The notes under the pieces are model-generated. The model was not told the origin of the DNA. It saw only the letters and a list, made by a program, of their open reading frames with translations, and did not search any database. 64,000 nucleotides of DNA. It comes from Cyanidiococcus yangmingshanensis. Taxonomy: Eukaryota > Rhodophyta > Bangiophyceae > Cyanidiales > Cyanidiaceae. The DNA is taken from NCBI GenBank assembly GCA_013995675.1, contig VWRR01000002.1:372001-436000 (forward strand), read 5' to 3'. The number at the start of each line of letters is the position of its first letter. The stretch's first letter is position 1. Shown piece after piece: positions 30,519 to 41,688 of this stretch. Both the position numbers and the translations under genes were made by a program.

Positions 30519-32636
30519 ATGGCGCAGAACGTAAATCAGGAGACGTATGAATTTCAGGCTGAAATCAATCAGCTTATGTCGCTGATTGTAAACGCGCTGT
30601 ACTCGAGTCGCGACGTGGCGTTGCGAGAGTTGATCAGCAATGCCTCGGACGCACTCGACAAGCTGCGCTATCTGTCTCTCTCGGACAAGTCGGTGCTTGC
30701 AGCGGACGAGAAAATGGAAATCTATATCAAAGCGGACAAAGAGGCAAAGACGTTGGAGGTTCGGGATACCGGCATTGGAATGACCAAGTCGGATCTGGTC
30801 ACGAACCTTGGTACCATCGCCAAGTCCGGCACGAAGAGTTTCATTGAGGCACTCCAGGCGGGTGCTGATATCTCCCTTATCGGACAGTTTGGCGTTGGTT
30901 TCTTGTCCTGCGTTTCTTATTGCCGATGTGGTAGAAGTGCGTACGAAGCACAATGACGATGCTGGGTATGTCTGGGAGTCTTCGGCCGGGGGCACGTTTA
31001 CGATTCGGCCGGATCCTGAACCGCTCAAGCGCGGAACTGCGGTGATCCTGCATCTGAAGGATGATCAATTGGAGTATCTGGAAGAGCGCCGCATCAAAGA
31101 AATTGTTAACCGTCACTCGTCATTTATTCAATACCCGATCCTTTTGTACAAGGAGGTTGAGAAAGAGGTCGATGCCGATGAGGACGAGGAGAAGATGGAG
31201 GACGTGGACAAGGAGAAGGAGGAAGGCGACATTGAGGAGATCAAGGAGGAAGATGAAAAGAAGGACAAGAAAAAGAAGAAGAAGGTCAAGACCGCAGAAT
31301 GGGTGCAACTCAACAAGACGAAGGCGATTTGGATGCGGCGGCCGGAGGAAGTCACTCGAGACGACTACAACGCCTTCTATAAGGCGATCTCGAATGACTG
31401 GGAGGATCCCTTAGCGGTGAAACACTTTTCCGTCGAGGGCCAGGTTGAGTTCACAGCGTTGCTGTTCTGCCCGAAACGCGCGCCCTTTGATCTGTTTGAG
31501 CCGCGCAAGAAGTTGAACAACATCAAGCTCTATGTCCGACGTGTCTTCATCATGGACAACTGCGAGGACCTGATTCCGGAGTATCTGAACTTTGTCAAGG
31601 GTGTGGTTGACTCGGAGGACTTGCCACTGAATATCTCTCGAGAAATGCTCCAACAGAACAAGATCCTCAAAGTAATGAAGAAGAATATCGTGAAGAAATG
31701 CATCGAGATGTTCAACGACCTTCGGAGAACAAGGAGGACTTTAAGACATTTTACGAGCAGTTCAGCAAAAACATCAAACTGGGAATCCACGAGGACACAG
31801 CGAATCGCGCAAAGCTGGCGGATTTGTTACGTTTCTATTCGACGAAATCACCGGATGAGTACACTTCGCTGAAAGAGTATGTTGCGCGGATGAAGGAGGG
31901 CCAAAAAACTATCTACTACATTACTGGTGAAAGCAAAAAGGCAGTCGAGAACTCTCCGTTCTTAGAGAAGCTCAAGAGGCGCGGTTATGAAGTTCTCTTC
32001 ATGACCGAGCCCATTGATGAGTATTGTGCACAAGCTTTGAGGGAATATGACGGTAAGAAGCTTGTTTGCGCGACGAAAGAGGGGCTCCAGCTTGAAGAGG
32101 ATGAGGAGGAGAAGAAACGTCGGGAAGAGGAGGCTGCACGCTTCGCGAATTTGCTCAAGGTGATGAAGGACATCCTTGGTGACCGAGTCGAGAAAGTGAT
32201 TCTGAGCGAGCGTCTCGCGGACTCGCCTTGCATCTTGGTTACCAGTGAATTTGGCTGGTCCGCAAACATGGAACGAATCATGAAAGCGCAGGCACTGCGT
32301 GATAGCACCATGTCCATGTACATGAGCGCCAAGAAGATCATGGAGGTGAATCCTTCAAATCCGATTATCCGCGAGCTACGAGACCGAGTCGAGACAGACG
32401 CATCTGATAAGACCGTGAAGGATTTGGTGAATTTGCTCTACGACACGGCGCTGCTTGCCAGTGGCTTTTCACTTGACGATCCGAACACCTTCTCGGGTCG
32501 CATCCATCGTATGATCAAACTTGGCCTCAGCATCGACGAGGAAGAGGATGAGCCCCTGGATGCAACCATGGAGAATGGAGCGTTGGAGACACCAGCCACG
32601 GACGCCGTCGAGAGTGCCATGGAAGAAGTCGACTAG
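30519..32636 (+). CDS. HSP90: Cytosolic HSP90 chaperone, two frame breaks
   Basis: ATP-dependent chaperone starting at ATG 30519 ([20 protein letters not shown]). The N-terminal ATPase shows [28 protein letters not shown] and IGQFGVGF. The acidic/Lys-rich linker (around 31160-31300) is followed by the middle domain with the [12 protein letters not shown] loop. The end is AMEEVD, the cytosolic TPR-co-chaperone docking tail. Frame 1 gives way to frame 2 between 30900 and 30910 (one extra base, just after GVGF). Frame 2 returns to the first frame at 31717-31724 (one base short, before [15 protein letters not shown]). Protein sequence is complete across both joins and every conserved block is present. 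An essential single-copy-type gene broken twice suggests sequence error rather than decay. Confidence 0.93.
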
Positions 32637-34007
32637 TCGCGACCAATGAGCGCGTTTGATTGCGATTCTTTGGAGAATTCGGTTTTCTGGAATGAGCCAA
32701 TGGACGAATCTCACTTTTGTCTCGATACGATCGCGTCCGGTCGAACGCACTGACCACGATGCCGTTGAAGACATGGGTTATGGGATGCTGTACCATGCTG
32801 AGTATCGTTCAAGAGGCGGAATGGATTGCAGAGACACCGCTTTCCCGAATTCGACAAGTGCAGTAAAAGTATGCTTGGTGTTCACAAATCGTCGCGCGAC
32901 ACGTCCTTTTCATCGAGACCGCAAGAAGACATCGCGACCAACCTTCCAAGGCGGCATCGAACTGCTTTGTTCGTTCGCTGCTCTAGAACGAGTTACGAAA
33001 TGTGTACGCCCAGGGGCCCTGAGCGTGGCCATCTCGGCCTCGTACTGCTTCGGAGCCGGCACGCCCATGGGCGACGAGTGCCTCTCCCTCCAAGGATGGC
33101 GTAACAGCATTGGTTCAGGTCTTGGGGACTCGCCCGGCGCGACATCAGCACTCGCAAGCGCCTCCGTTGAAAAAGTCAAAGAGCAACGGAGAGATCAGTG
33201 AGCTGCAAATCCATGTTGGTGCAACGGAGACGCAGCGCTCGCCCCAGATTTTGGGTCGGCGTTCAGGTTCCCTTGTTGAATCTGAAATCTCCCCACGAGC
33301 ACTCCATTTCAGCAGTCGAAGGCGATCGAATACACATCGCTTGCTGAAGAAAATGAGGCTCTCTACACATACGCTGCATGAGGTCGATACCTGCTGAGCC
33401 CGGGTCCGTGTCACCCTTGCTGCCATCGCCCTGCTGGCCGCGAACGGACGAGTCCCCGAACAACGATTAGACCCTTGTCCAAGAATACCTCAGACGATGT
33501 GAGCGCCCTTCCCTGGACCCATTCGCCCATTTTGTCGCTCACTCGTACGTACAGAGAAAGCCCCGATTCCTCTTTCGTCGTAACAGAACCAGATCCGAAA
33601 ACGAATGGACTGCCATCGCAAACCGTGGTGATTCCCACACACACAAGCCCGCTGGAGCACATTCGTGTGCCGTCCCCTCCGAAACAATCGCTTGCATCAC
33701 CGATTCGTACGTTCAAATCCGTGGTTTCACCAAGAATTCAGCAGGTAATTTGATCGTGAAATACGCAAAGTCGCTTCCGACCGCTCTCGCCGGGACATAC
33801 CCGAATGGTTCGACACTCGTCTGGCAGACTTTCCAGCAACATTATCGGGGCCCTACAACTAGATCCGTTCCGGCATCGAGTCCATGATCGCCAGCGAGTC
33901 GTTCACGGGGCGCCCCCTGCCCCGAGCCGCAGCCACGGCGTCCAATTTGGCAGCGGTCGCGCGTGCTGTCCCTGTATCGCTGCGTGCTGAATTCGACCTG
34001 GCCTGTG
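32637..34007. other. Intergenic between HSP90 and PSMA5 genes
   Basis: About 1.4 kb. Several 90-180-codon frames begin only at TTG/GTG and resemble nothing known. No gene, repeat or RNA is supported. Confidence 0.4.
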
Positions 34008-34823
34008 ATGTTTCTCTCGAGGTCCGAGTACGATCGAGGGGTGAATACCTTTTCTCCCGAAGGACGGCTATTTCAGGTTGAATATGCGCTTGAGGCGATC
34101 AAACTCGGCTCAACAGCGATTGGAATCCAGTGTGCGGATGGCGTCGTGCTCGCTGTGGAAAAACGCGTCAGCTCACCCCTGATCGAACCGAGCTCGATCG
34201 AAAAGATTGTGGAAATTGATACACATATCGGTGCGACCATGTCGGGTTTGACTGCTGATGCACGTACCTTGATTCAGCATGCGCGCGTGGAGGCACAGAA
34301 TCACCGGTTTAACTATGAGGAGCCGATGCCAGTCGAGTCCATTGCGCAGGCTGTCTGTGATCTAGCGCTTCGTTTCGGTGAGTCCGGATATGGAGAGGAT
34401 GACGACGACGCCGATAACGGTGGGGGCGAGGGTGGCGGCACAAATAAAGACGACACGCCGATCATGTCCCGTCCGTTTGGTGTGGCGCTTCTGCTCGCCG
34501 GCTGTGATGAACACGGGCCGGCGTTGTATACGACGGACCCGTCGGGCACGTACACCCGTTGGCTTGCGACGGCCATTGGTGCTGGTGGCGAAAGCGCTCA
34601 GGCAACCCTTGAGGAACGCTACCGCCGGAGTCTATCTTTGACCGAGGCGGAGGTGCTGGCGCTTGAGGTCTTGAGGCAGGTCATGGAGGAAAAGCTTAAC
34701 GCGATGAATATCGAAATGGCTTGCGTGCTTCCAGATGGTAAGCATGGCCGGTTTCAGATTTATTCGACTGAGCGATTAAAGGCCTGTATTGAGAGAATGT
34801 CGGCGACAGACTCGCCGAGATAA
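34008..34823 (+). CDS. PSMA5: 20S proteasome subunit alpha-5
   Basis: 271 residues from ATG 34008. The alpha-subunit N-terminal signature [20 protein letters not shown] is present, and the [13 protein letters not shown] start is characteristic of alpha-5. [20 protein letters not shown] and [12 protein letters not shown] follow, and the frame ends at TDSPR. It forms part of the outer heptameric ring of the 20S core in nucleus and cytosol; alpha subunits are not proteolytic. The loop before SRPFGVALL carries an extra Asp/Gly-rich stretch (around residues 130-150) that is longer than in other alpha-5 proteins. The last 64 bp overlap the 3' end of the convergent transporter gene. Confidence 0.95.
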   Translation: MFLSRSEYDRGVNTFSPEGRLFQVEYALEAIKLGSTAIGIQCADGVVLAVEKRVSSPLIEPSSIEKIVEIDTHIGATMSGLTADARTLIQHARVEAQNHRFNYEEPMPVESIAQAVCDLALRFGESGYGEDDDDADNGGGEGGGTNKDDTPIMSRPFGVALLLAGCDEHGPALYTTDPSGTYTRWLATAIGAGGESAQATLEERYRRSLSLTEAEVLALEVLRQVMEEKLNAMNIEMACVLPDGKHGRFQIYSTERLKACIERMSATDSPR

Positions 34824-36140
34824 CCTTTGCGAAACTGCTGGTAGACGTTCATGCCGACGAAGAGGAGCATTTGGGTGGCTAGGGTCGCGGCACATGCCAG
34901 ACCTGTCGTTTCGGCTGGTGCAGTTGCCGCCGCAACCGCCAGACCGGGAAACGCGAGCTCATACGCCAGCGTTCGGCGCACGCGTGCCGAGTGCCCCGCA
35001 AGACGACCTGCGATCAGGCCAAATAGCAGACCGAGTAGTGACATGAGCAGTGATGCAATAAAGACGCCGCGACTACCGCTCACGACGCGCGCTGTACGCG
35101 ATGAAGCCATGGTGCCTACAGTTAAAAGAGTGATGCTTATCCAGGATACGGGGCGAGAAAGGCGTCGGAGGCGATCAGCCAGAGCCGGCGGGGCGAACAT
35201 TGCTCCAAGACACCCCGCGAAGAGAGGTATCGTAACCAGCGCCAGGTAGAGAGACGCATACCAGAGGATAGCTGCCTGCACCCGTGCCAGCGACCAGATA
35301 ATCGGCGACACCGACCGACGAAGGAAAACGGGCCACCGCTGCAGCGATAAGGAGCAGTAGCGGAATGGTCAGGGCGGAGAAGGCGACTGAACTGAAAGTC
35401 ATCATGGCGGCGAGCTCACGAACAGTTGTATCGGTAAGGGCAGCGATCCAAATAGTGGCATATCCGCTCGGCGAGGCTGCAAGAAGCAGCAATGATGAAA
35501 CTGAGGCCGCGTCCAGTTGGATACCAAGCGGAAGCACCAGCAGCGCTGTGGCAAGCGGCATGATTAGGAGTCGGCCAATCGTTGACATCGCGATGGTTAA
35601 AGGCAGTCGCTTAATATTTCCCAACTCGTATGCACCGAGAGAAAGACCAAGCACGAACGTCACCAGCGCTAATGAAATGTAACGCACGACTGCCGAGGAC
35701 GCAAAGAGAAACCAGCGTGGAACGATGAACGCAAACGTACCCAAAATAGAGAGACCGCCGAGTAGTATCATTGCAAGACGGGTGTCTCTGGCGTGGGCGC
35801 TGGACCCAATATAACGAGCGGGATCAGGCGAAACTGCAATGCTGCCGCGTCGCTGCACCGACGCGTGGCCCATGTAAAGACGATACCTAGGGCGTCGTTG
35901 ACGTTGCCAACATTCTTGAGAAATTGCTGGAGCAACGATCAAGAGATGACCCAGCGAACCCTGCCGAGTCTGGGGAACCTCCCCTAAACGAGAACGGAAA
36001 CCTTCCCAGCGGTGCTGTTCGGCTCGCATCGGACAGCAAGCTCTCCTCGCCAGACAAACGCAACAGGTTGTGCGTTCACGGTCATGTGCTAACCGTTTCA
36101 AAGCCCAAGCTGCAGACACAAAACAAACCATTCTAGACAT
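34760..36140 (-). CDS. Bile acid:Na+ symporter family (BASS) transporter, one frame break
   Basis: Polytopic membrane protein of the SBF/BASS family. The first frame (ATG 36140) has a basic ~110-residue N-terminus, possibly a plastid transit peptide. Hydrophobic segments follow: [40 protein letters not shown] and [14 protein letters not shown]. The family motif [20 protein letters not shown] is followed by another helix. At about 35304-35320 the coding frame shifts by one extra base and continues as [20 protein letters not shown], with four or so more helices to the stop at 34760. Plastid BASS proteins move organic acids such as pyruvate; the substrate here cannot be told. Its 3' end overlaps PSMA5. 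Confidence 0.75.
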
Positions 36141-36741
36141 ATCTATGGCAACACTTTCCAGCAAAGAGACCCATACCGAAACCAGCTCTGGCCGCGAAGT
36201 TGTCAGCGCTTGTACTCCAAACGTTCGCGTCCGTCGCAACCGATACTGTTCGCGATCACGGAAGCTGCACGAAACTCAACCTGGCCCGCAAGTCCCCCGC
36301 GTAACACACCCTTGAACTTTACAGCCTCTTTCGAGACAAATATTCGAACGAGTGGTTCGCTTTATTCCAAAGCAAGTCGAGAGCGCCACGCGCGAACGCC
36401 CTCACCAACACGACCCTGAGGTCGACAACAACAGCAACACCCGCCAAACGGTATCTACTTCAAAGCTGCACGCACACCAGCCGCTATCCGCGCAGCGTGA
36501 ACGGCTAAGTTCTGGTCTGGTCGCCAAAGTTTCACGAACCCGATACGGCCGAGGATCAGTCACGAACCAGCGCCTTTGTCCCAAAACGAGGCTGTTGGAC
36601 CAAACACCGTTCGCGGGTCGTCGGTCAGCGCGCTGGTTACCGCGCGGGAGTGTCTCTCCTCGGGATCTCGTTGCGGTCCGAACTGGGAACGTTCCGGTCG
36701 GTCTCGTTGCGAGGTTGCAGGTCACTACGCGTGCATCATAT
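36141..36741. other. Shared upstream region of divergent BASS and orphan genes
   Basis: About 0.6 kb. The plus frame of the right-hand gene is open through part of it but without ATG. No motif is identified. Confidence 0.35.
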
Positions 36742-38034
36742 ATGGCGTTGAGTTGCCGTAAACGCGCTTTACCTCGAAAGACGTTGCGGAGCGGTATTGA
36801 TTGGGACAACGCTCCACCTGAGACAGGACCAGGACGACGAACGAGTGAGGACGAGTGGGACCCGTTGGCGCCTATAGAGACGAACGTCTCGCTCCTAAAA
36901 GGCCGAGCACACACCCCTGCAACACTGGCGTGTCGAGCTGCTGCAGAGGGCGACTGGAGTACCTATCTTCGTCACGCTGGAGGGGTTCTTAACGCAGAGT
37001 GCGAAAACGAGGCGGAGGACGAGACCGGTACTACAGCGGGCCATGCGTGGCTTGTTCTGCGAGCCTTTGCGGAACGAGCTCGGTTTGACGACGCTAGCCA
37101 ACGTTTCGAACAAGTGCATGCCGGCCTCGAACGATGCATCGGGGACCAGCGTTTCTTACACTCGATAAAAAATATTCTTACAGAAGCCACTGACCGGAGT
37201 CTGGTAGAGGTTGCGGCCCAAAGCGTCGCTCGATTGGCCTTTGCTGAGAACGGCCGAGCTCGAATGGGTGCAGCAGGCTTTATCGAAACACTTTGGGAAG
37301 CACGCAGCCGGCACCTCGGAGAACGTCACTGGCCAGTGGTCGCGCGCCTGAGTGAGGCGCTGGCGATTCTCCTTCAATACGATGCGAATGCGATTCGGTT
37401 CTGGGCTCTCGCGATCGACTGGATCGTCATTGTCGATGCCTTCAGAGGCGAAGTTCAAGATTCCCCAGACGAAGACGGGCCGACATTCGCCTTGGAGGCG
37501 ATCGTTGCATTGATTGCGTTCCAGAAGGCGCAATTACCAGCGTCGCTGGTAATGCAGTTGACCGAGCTCGTTCTACAAGTCACCGTGGATCAGCTGGCAG
37601 CGATGAATCAGAGAGAGAAAGATCCGAACGTTTTTCTGGGACGTATCGTTGCCGCCAGCGCGCTTGCAGATCGGCTTGTATGCCAGTGCCTGCAGAAAGA
37701 TGCGGTCGAGACCCTGTATCGTCGATGGCTACCGATGATTCGTCAAGCGACAGTCGAAGCGAAATGGGAACCCGCGACCACTTGGCGTCTGTTATCGAAT
37801 GCGGCGAATGTCGAGGCGATTTACGACCGAGTGAACGAGGTCAGCGGGAAGGGAGCCCCTGGTAGACGCTCTCGGAAGGAAAGTGGCAACGCCGGAAGGA
37901 TCGCTACGCGCGAACTCGCCGGCACCGAGTCACCAAAAAAGCTTGATGAGACTTCAGCTAAGCGGCGAGGAGGCCAGAGAGCGAGTCGCGGAAGTGGGCG
38001 TGCTCGTTGTTCGAGCGTCGAGGTCGCTTCGTAG
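36742..38034 (+). CDS. Hypothetical protein, mostly alpha-helical
   Basis: 430 residues from the first in-frame ATG (36742). I do not recognise the family. The N-terminus is basic (MALSCRKRALPRKTLRSG). A segment with Asp/Glu/Pro follows (ETGPGRRTSEDEWDPLAPIE). About 270 residues of amphipathic helical sequence come next (e.g. LVLRAFAERARFDDASQRFE, VARLSEALAILLQYDANAIR), suggestive of an ARM/HEAT- or TPR-like solenoid but without a clear repeat. The tail (about 370-430) is basic, Ser/Gly/Arg-rich and likely disordered. The uninterrupted frame and coding-like composition support a real gene. Its last 81 bp overlap the convergent coiled-coil gene. Confidence 0.6.
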   Translation: MALSCRKRALPRKTLRSGIDWDNAPPETGPGRRTSEDEWDPLAPIETNVSLLKGRAHTPATLACRAAAEGDWSTYLRHAGGVLNAECENEAEDETGTTAGHAWLVLRAFAERARFDDASQRFEQVHAGLERCIGDQRFLHSIKNILTEATDRSLVEVAAQSVARLAFAENGRARMGAAGFIETLWEARSRHLGERHWPVVARLSEALAILLQYDANAIRFWALAIDWIVIVDAFRGEVQDSPDEDGPTFALEAIVALIAFQKAQLPASLVMQLTELVLQVTVDQLAAMNQREKDPNVFLGRIVAASALADRLVCQCLQKDAVETLYRRWLPMIRQATVEAKWEPATTWRLLSNAANVEAIYDRVNEVSGKGAPGRRSRKESGNAGRIATRELAGTESPKKLDETSAKRRGGQRASRGSGRARCSSVEVAS

Positions 38035-39442
38035 TTCTGTTTGGGCATCTGCAGCCTGTTTGAGTTTGAGGCTGAAATCTTGGGCCTCTTGAAGAATACG
38101 TTTCCGGACGATATCTTCGCGTGCCCGCTGCACTTTTGATGCAGAGCGTTGAACCTCACGACCCTGCTCTTCACGAGAAGCAAGGAGTTGGCCTTCAAGA
38201 ACACCAACGCGCTCAAATAGCTCGTTCGTGATGTTCTCTTTGGACTCCAATGAGCGCTGAATCTCCTTCAATGCCTCCTCCTTGAGTACAAGTTCGCGCT
38301 TGGAGCGCTCGCACTTGTCATGAAGCTCGCGCTCACGTTTAGGTGGCTACATCCCAGGCCCTGCGAACATCAGCCAAATCTCGCACAAGTTGCGCATTCG
38401 TGACCTCAACGCGCTCGAGCTCTCGCTCAAGGTGGCTTGAACGTTCCTCAGTCTCCTGAATTCGCTGCTTCATGGCGGATTCGTGGACTTCCAATTCACG
38501 TACACGCGCGCGGAGATTCTCTACGTGCAGCTTGGCTTGGTTCTGGCCTCTGGCTCGCAACCATGCGAGGCGCTGCGAAGATTCCGTACAAAGCTGAAGT
38601 ACGCGCGACAGCCGTTGTTCGGAAGCGCGGCACTGCTCATATGTCTTGCTCTCGAGCCGGGCACACTGCTCGTCCCATGATCGACTAAATGTGAAGACAG
38701 CTCTCGTTACACATTTGAGACCGCGCTGCCATTGCGCGCCAGCCTGTTTCAGTGAGCAGACCTCCGTCTCGTAAAGTTCTTTTTGAGAAGCGAGAGCGTC
38801 TGCCCGGCTTTCCGCCTCCTGCCGCCACGATTGCTCGGCCTGCTTCACATGATCGAGCTTTTTCTGAACTTGTGCCGCAATGTCCTCAAAATGCCTCACT
38901 TGTTCTCGCATTGCTTCAAAGCGGTGCCGATTCTCTTCCGCCACACTGCGTAACTCTTCATGTCGCTGCTGCAGGGCTTTTTCACGACTGCTGGCGGTCT
39001 GAACGATCTCCAAAAGCTCGTGCTGAAGCTTGCGCTCCGCCTCTTTCGCGGAAGCTTCTTCCTCCTCAAGCCGATGACAGCGATCTTGGAGATCCAATAA
39101 TTTTCGTTTGAGCATCTCATTCTCAGCGCGGAGGGCATCGCGACCGGTCTCTGGTCCGGTGCTACGCGCCGCATCGGCGAGCTCAAGCGTCCGCTGAACG
39201 GTCTGGCCAAGTAGTTGTATCTCTTGGGTGAGTTTCTCGCGATCCGCATGCCAGCGGGTAAGCTCCTGTTCTCGGAACCGTTGCAGGGATATGGCAGATT
39301 CGATAAGGCTGCGGGAAGGAAAAGCAGCAACAGCAACACCGACGACACTCGGCACGGCCACGAAGCCTGCCCTCAGTCCGCAATGGGGCGTTGAAGCAAG
39401 CTCGGTGGAAACAAAGCCACCTCTCCAGTGGCCTGTATCCAT
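37954..39442 (-). CDS. Coiled-coil protein, frame break at an in-frame TAA
   Basis: Likely start at ATG 39442 (MDTGHWRGGFVSTELAS); the frame also opens at ATG 39844, but that extra part looks non-coding. A hydrophobic stretch AGFVAVPSVVGVAVAAF (about 22-38) may be a membrane anchor or part of a targeting peptide. A long coiled coil then runs for ~350 residues (e.g. LRAENEMLKRKLLDLQDRCH, KKLDHVKQAEQSWRQEAESR). The frame stops at TAA 38339-38341, but the coiled coil continues one base on as KRERELHDKCERSKRELVLK, with EEALKEIQRSLESKENI further down, to a stop at 37954. Stops in both frames confine the shift to 38339-38347. Function unknown; structural or tethering roles are typical of such proteins. 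Confidence 0.65.
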
Positions 39443-40193
39443 GACCACTCGAAGATAGCGCTCGCTGGCTCTTTCAGTAAAAGAACCGCCCCGTTGACTC
39501 AAAACCACTTGAGTAAGCAGATGGGCCTCGGCGGCTCCGAGTTCAAGCCAATACGAGGACAGCAGCATCGATTTGGAGAGCGGGAAACTGCACACCGTGT
39601 ACAGACGCCGACGAGCTCTGGTAAGACACACACGAGGCCGCGGTCGACTCAAAACTGCACAATGATTTATATCCCACCAGCTCCAGAGGATACTTACCAA
39701 TGGCCAAACGATATGTACCCGCAATATCAGGTACATAGAACAGCAGAAAAAGCTGCTTTCGATCCGCAAGGCGTTTGGTTGTGAAGGATCGCCCCTGGCC
39801 CCAAGGCGATTTGAATTGGCGGCTGACGCGATCTGCGCCGGCATCGCGCGCCCCTCAAGTCACATGTGACGCAGACAACGTGCGTGCGCGCCGTGACTCG
39901 GCACGCGATCCCGCGTTTTCCGATCTTTGGATGCTACCGACGGACAGGGCGTCGTTCAGGCAGCGCTCATGGCAGTCGAATATCGCCTGTTCGTTTCAAT
40001 TGGAGCATTGCTGATCGTTTGATTGAGAGTCAGACATCGGCTTCAACCGATTCCTCCGGATGAGTTGAATTGATCATTTATAACGAACGGAAAAATGCGC
40101 CCAGTGTATGATAACGTTCTATCGCCACCTACGAGGGAACGAATACCTCGTTTGTCCGCTATCGGTTGCCGGCGCTGTAGCCGAGTCGCGCGA
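39443..40193. other. Intergenic between the coiled-coil and DapF genes
   Basis: About 0.75 kb containing the coiled-coil gene's upstream region and DapF's 3' flank. No gene is supported apart from the doubtful N-terminal extension of the coiled-coil frame to 39844. Confidence 0.35.
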
Positions 40194-41420
40194 TCAGAGC
40201 ACAAACTCTCCACGGTACACGAACTTTGCCGGACCCGTCATGTAGACGTGCTGATTGGCCGAGCTCCAGGATATCTCGAGGTCGCCACCGGGGAGGTGCA
40301 CGATACAGTTATCAGCCGCTGTTGTATCGCTGGTTTTCTCGTGCTGGGGTGGAATTCGTCCCGATATGATGGCTGCAACGACTGAAGCACAGGCGCCAGT
40401 GCCGCAGGCCATCGTCCGTCCGGCTCCGCGTTCCCAGACTAGCATGCGAAGTTCACGCGGACCGCAAACCTCAATGAATTCTGTATTTGTTCGCCGCGGA
40501 AAAACAGCATGATTCTCGAACAGTGGCCCCAGCGATTCCAAATTCGCATCTATCCAGGCAAATGTTGGTTTGTTCACGAAAATCACGCAATGCGGGTTTC
40601 CCATGGAAACCGCGGTGCAGCGCCACTCGAAACCAGCAGCGGGCGAGACCTCGGCAGGCGGTGTTGGGAGACGCTTCCCAGCTCTTGCATCCGAGCCGAC
40701 ATCGAGCAGCGCGTCCACGACAGCCCGAACATCGCCGGCGTGCTGTGAAGCAGACAGGGTTGTTGGTATTTGACGTGGATCGAGAATTGGCAAACCCATG
40801 TCGACGCAGACGCGACCATCTGGCAGCACTTGGGGTTGGATACGGCCTGCCCCCGTCTCTATGCGAAATATCTCACCGTTTCCTGCTCGTGTAGCGCTTG
40901 CATCCCTGAACCCATTTTTCTGGTCCACCACGTACTTGGCGACACAGCGAATGCCGTTGCCACACATCTCTGGTTCACTGCCGTCCGCATTGAGAATGCG
41001 TACGCTAAAGTCCGCATCAGCACTGGTCGCTGGCAACAACATGATCACTCCGTCAGCACCAACACCGCGGTGTCGATCGCACAGCCGCACGGCCTGCGAC
41101 GTGTTGAGCGCTCGCCAAGGAGTCTGGCGCTGATCAATGAGTATAAAATCGTTCCCGAGGCCTTCGTACTTGGTGAATAGCATCCAACCCTGCGCTTGTG
41201 AGCTCTCCATGGCCCGAGCCGCGTCACTCCAGTTTTCAGTGAGTTTCATCGATACAGCTCTCTTTCGTGAGCTGCGTTTGTGGAGCGGTGCCCGAAAAAG
41301 ACACGACTCATCAGCGACGAGACCGCACCGGTGACGCGAGTGCACGCCTCGACCGGGGTACACCCGGCGTGTACTGGAAGGCACGAAACAACTTGGATAA
41401 ACGTGCCTGAAACTGATCAT
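40194..41420 (-). CDS. dapF: Diaminopimelate epimerase, plastid
   Basis: Converts LL- to meso-diaminopimelate in lysine synthesis, the plant-type plastid route. From ATG 41420 the protein is 408 residues. About 75 residues of Arg/Ser/His-rich, acid-poor sequence precede the enzyme and fit a transit peptide. Conserved parts are FTKYEGLGNDFILID, HRGVGADG, the first active-site Cys in PEMCGNGIRCVAKY, SMGNPHCVIFV, RTNTEFIEV, and the second active-site Cys in RTMACGTGACASVVAA. The two cysteines form the acid/base pair of this cofactor-free racemase. A ~35-residue insertion (VVDALLDVGSDARAGK region) makes it longer than the bacterial enzyme (about 275 residues). Confidence 0.95.
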   Translation of the reverse strand: MISFRHVYPSCFVPSSTRRVYPGRGVHSRHRCGLVADESCLFRAPLHKRSSRKRAVSMKLTENWSDAARAMESSQAQGWMLFTKYEGLGNDFILIDQRQTPWRALNTSQAVRLCDRHRGVGADGVIMLLPATSADADFSVRILNADGSEPEMCGNGIRCVAKYVVDQKNGFRDASATRAGNGEIFRIETGAGRIQPQVLPDGRVCVDMGLPILDPRQIPTTLSASQHAGDVRAVVDALLDVGSDARAGKRLPTPPAEVSPAAGFEWRCTAVSMGNPHCVIFVNKPTFAWIDANLESLGPLFENHAVFPRRTNTEFIEVCGPRELRMLVWERGAGRTMACGTGACASVVAAIISGRIPPQHEKTSDTTAADNCIVHLPGGDLEISWSSANQHVYMTGPAKFVYRGEFVL

Positions 41421-41688
41421 CCAGGATTCAATCCCGACCTCGTGGCCTTGGCACGCTCTTCCTTTGTGAGTCCTGCGATAACAAGGGTGTGTGCTGTTTC
41501 GCAAACGTCTGCGACGCAACCGCGGACCCAAGCACGGTACAACGGGTCCGTGGCCGGTCGAAATCCACCGCCAGAGGCCGTGGTGCCGCACCGTCTGTCC
41601 CGAACGGCGCTCTGACGCAAGCGCTGCTCACCGAGCCAGCGGGGTAGACTTTGGCCTGTCGTCCCAGAACTGGCCTACCTGGTTCAAA

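Noticed and set aside
33541-33575. ACAGAGA motif as U6 snRNA
   Set aside because: The bases that follow do not match the U6 catalytic core, and no Pol III terminator is correctly placed.
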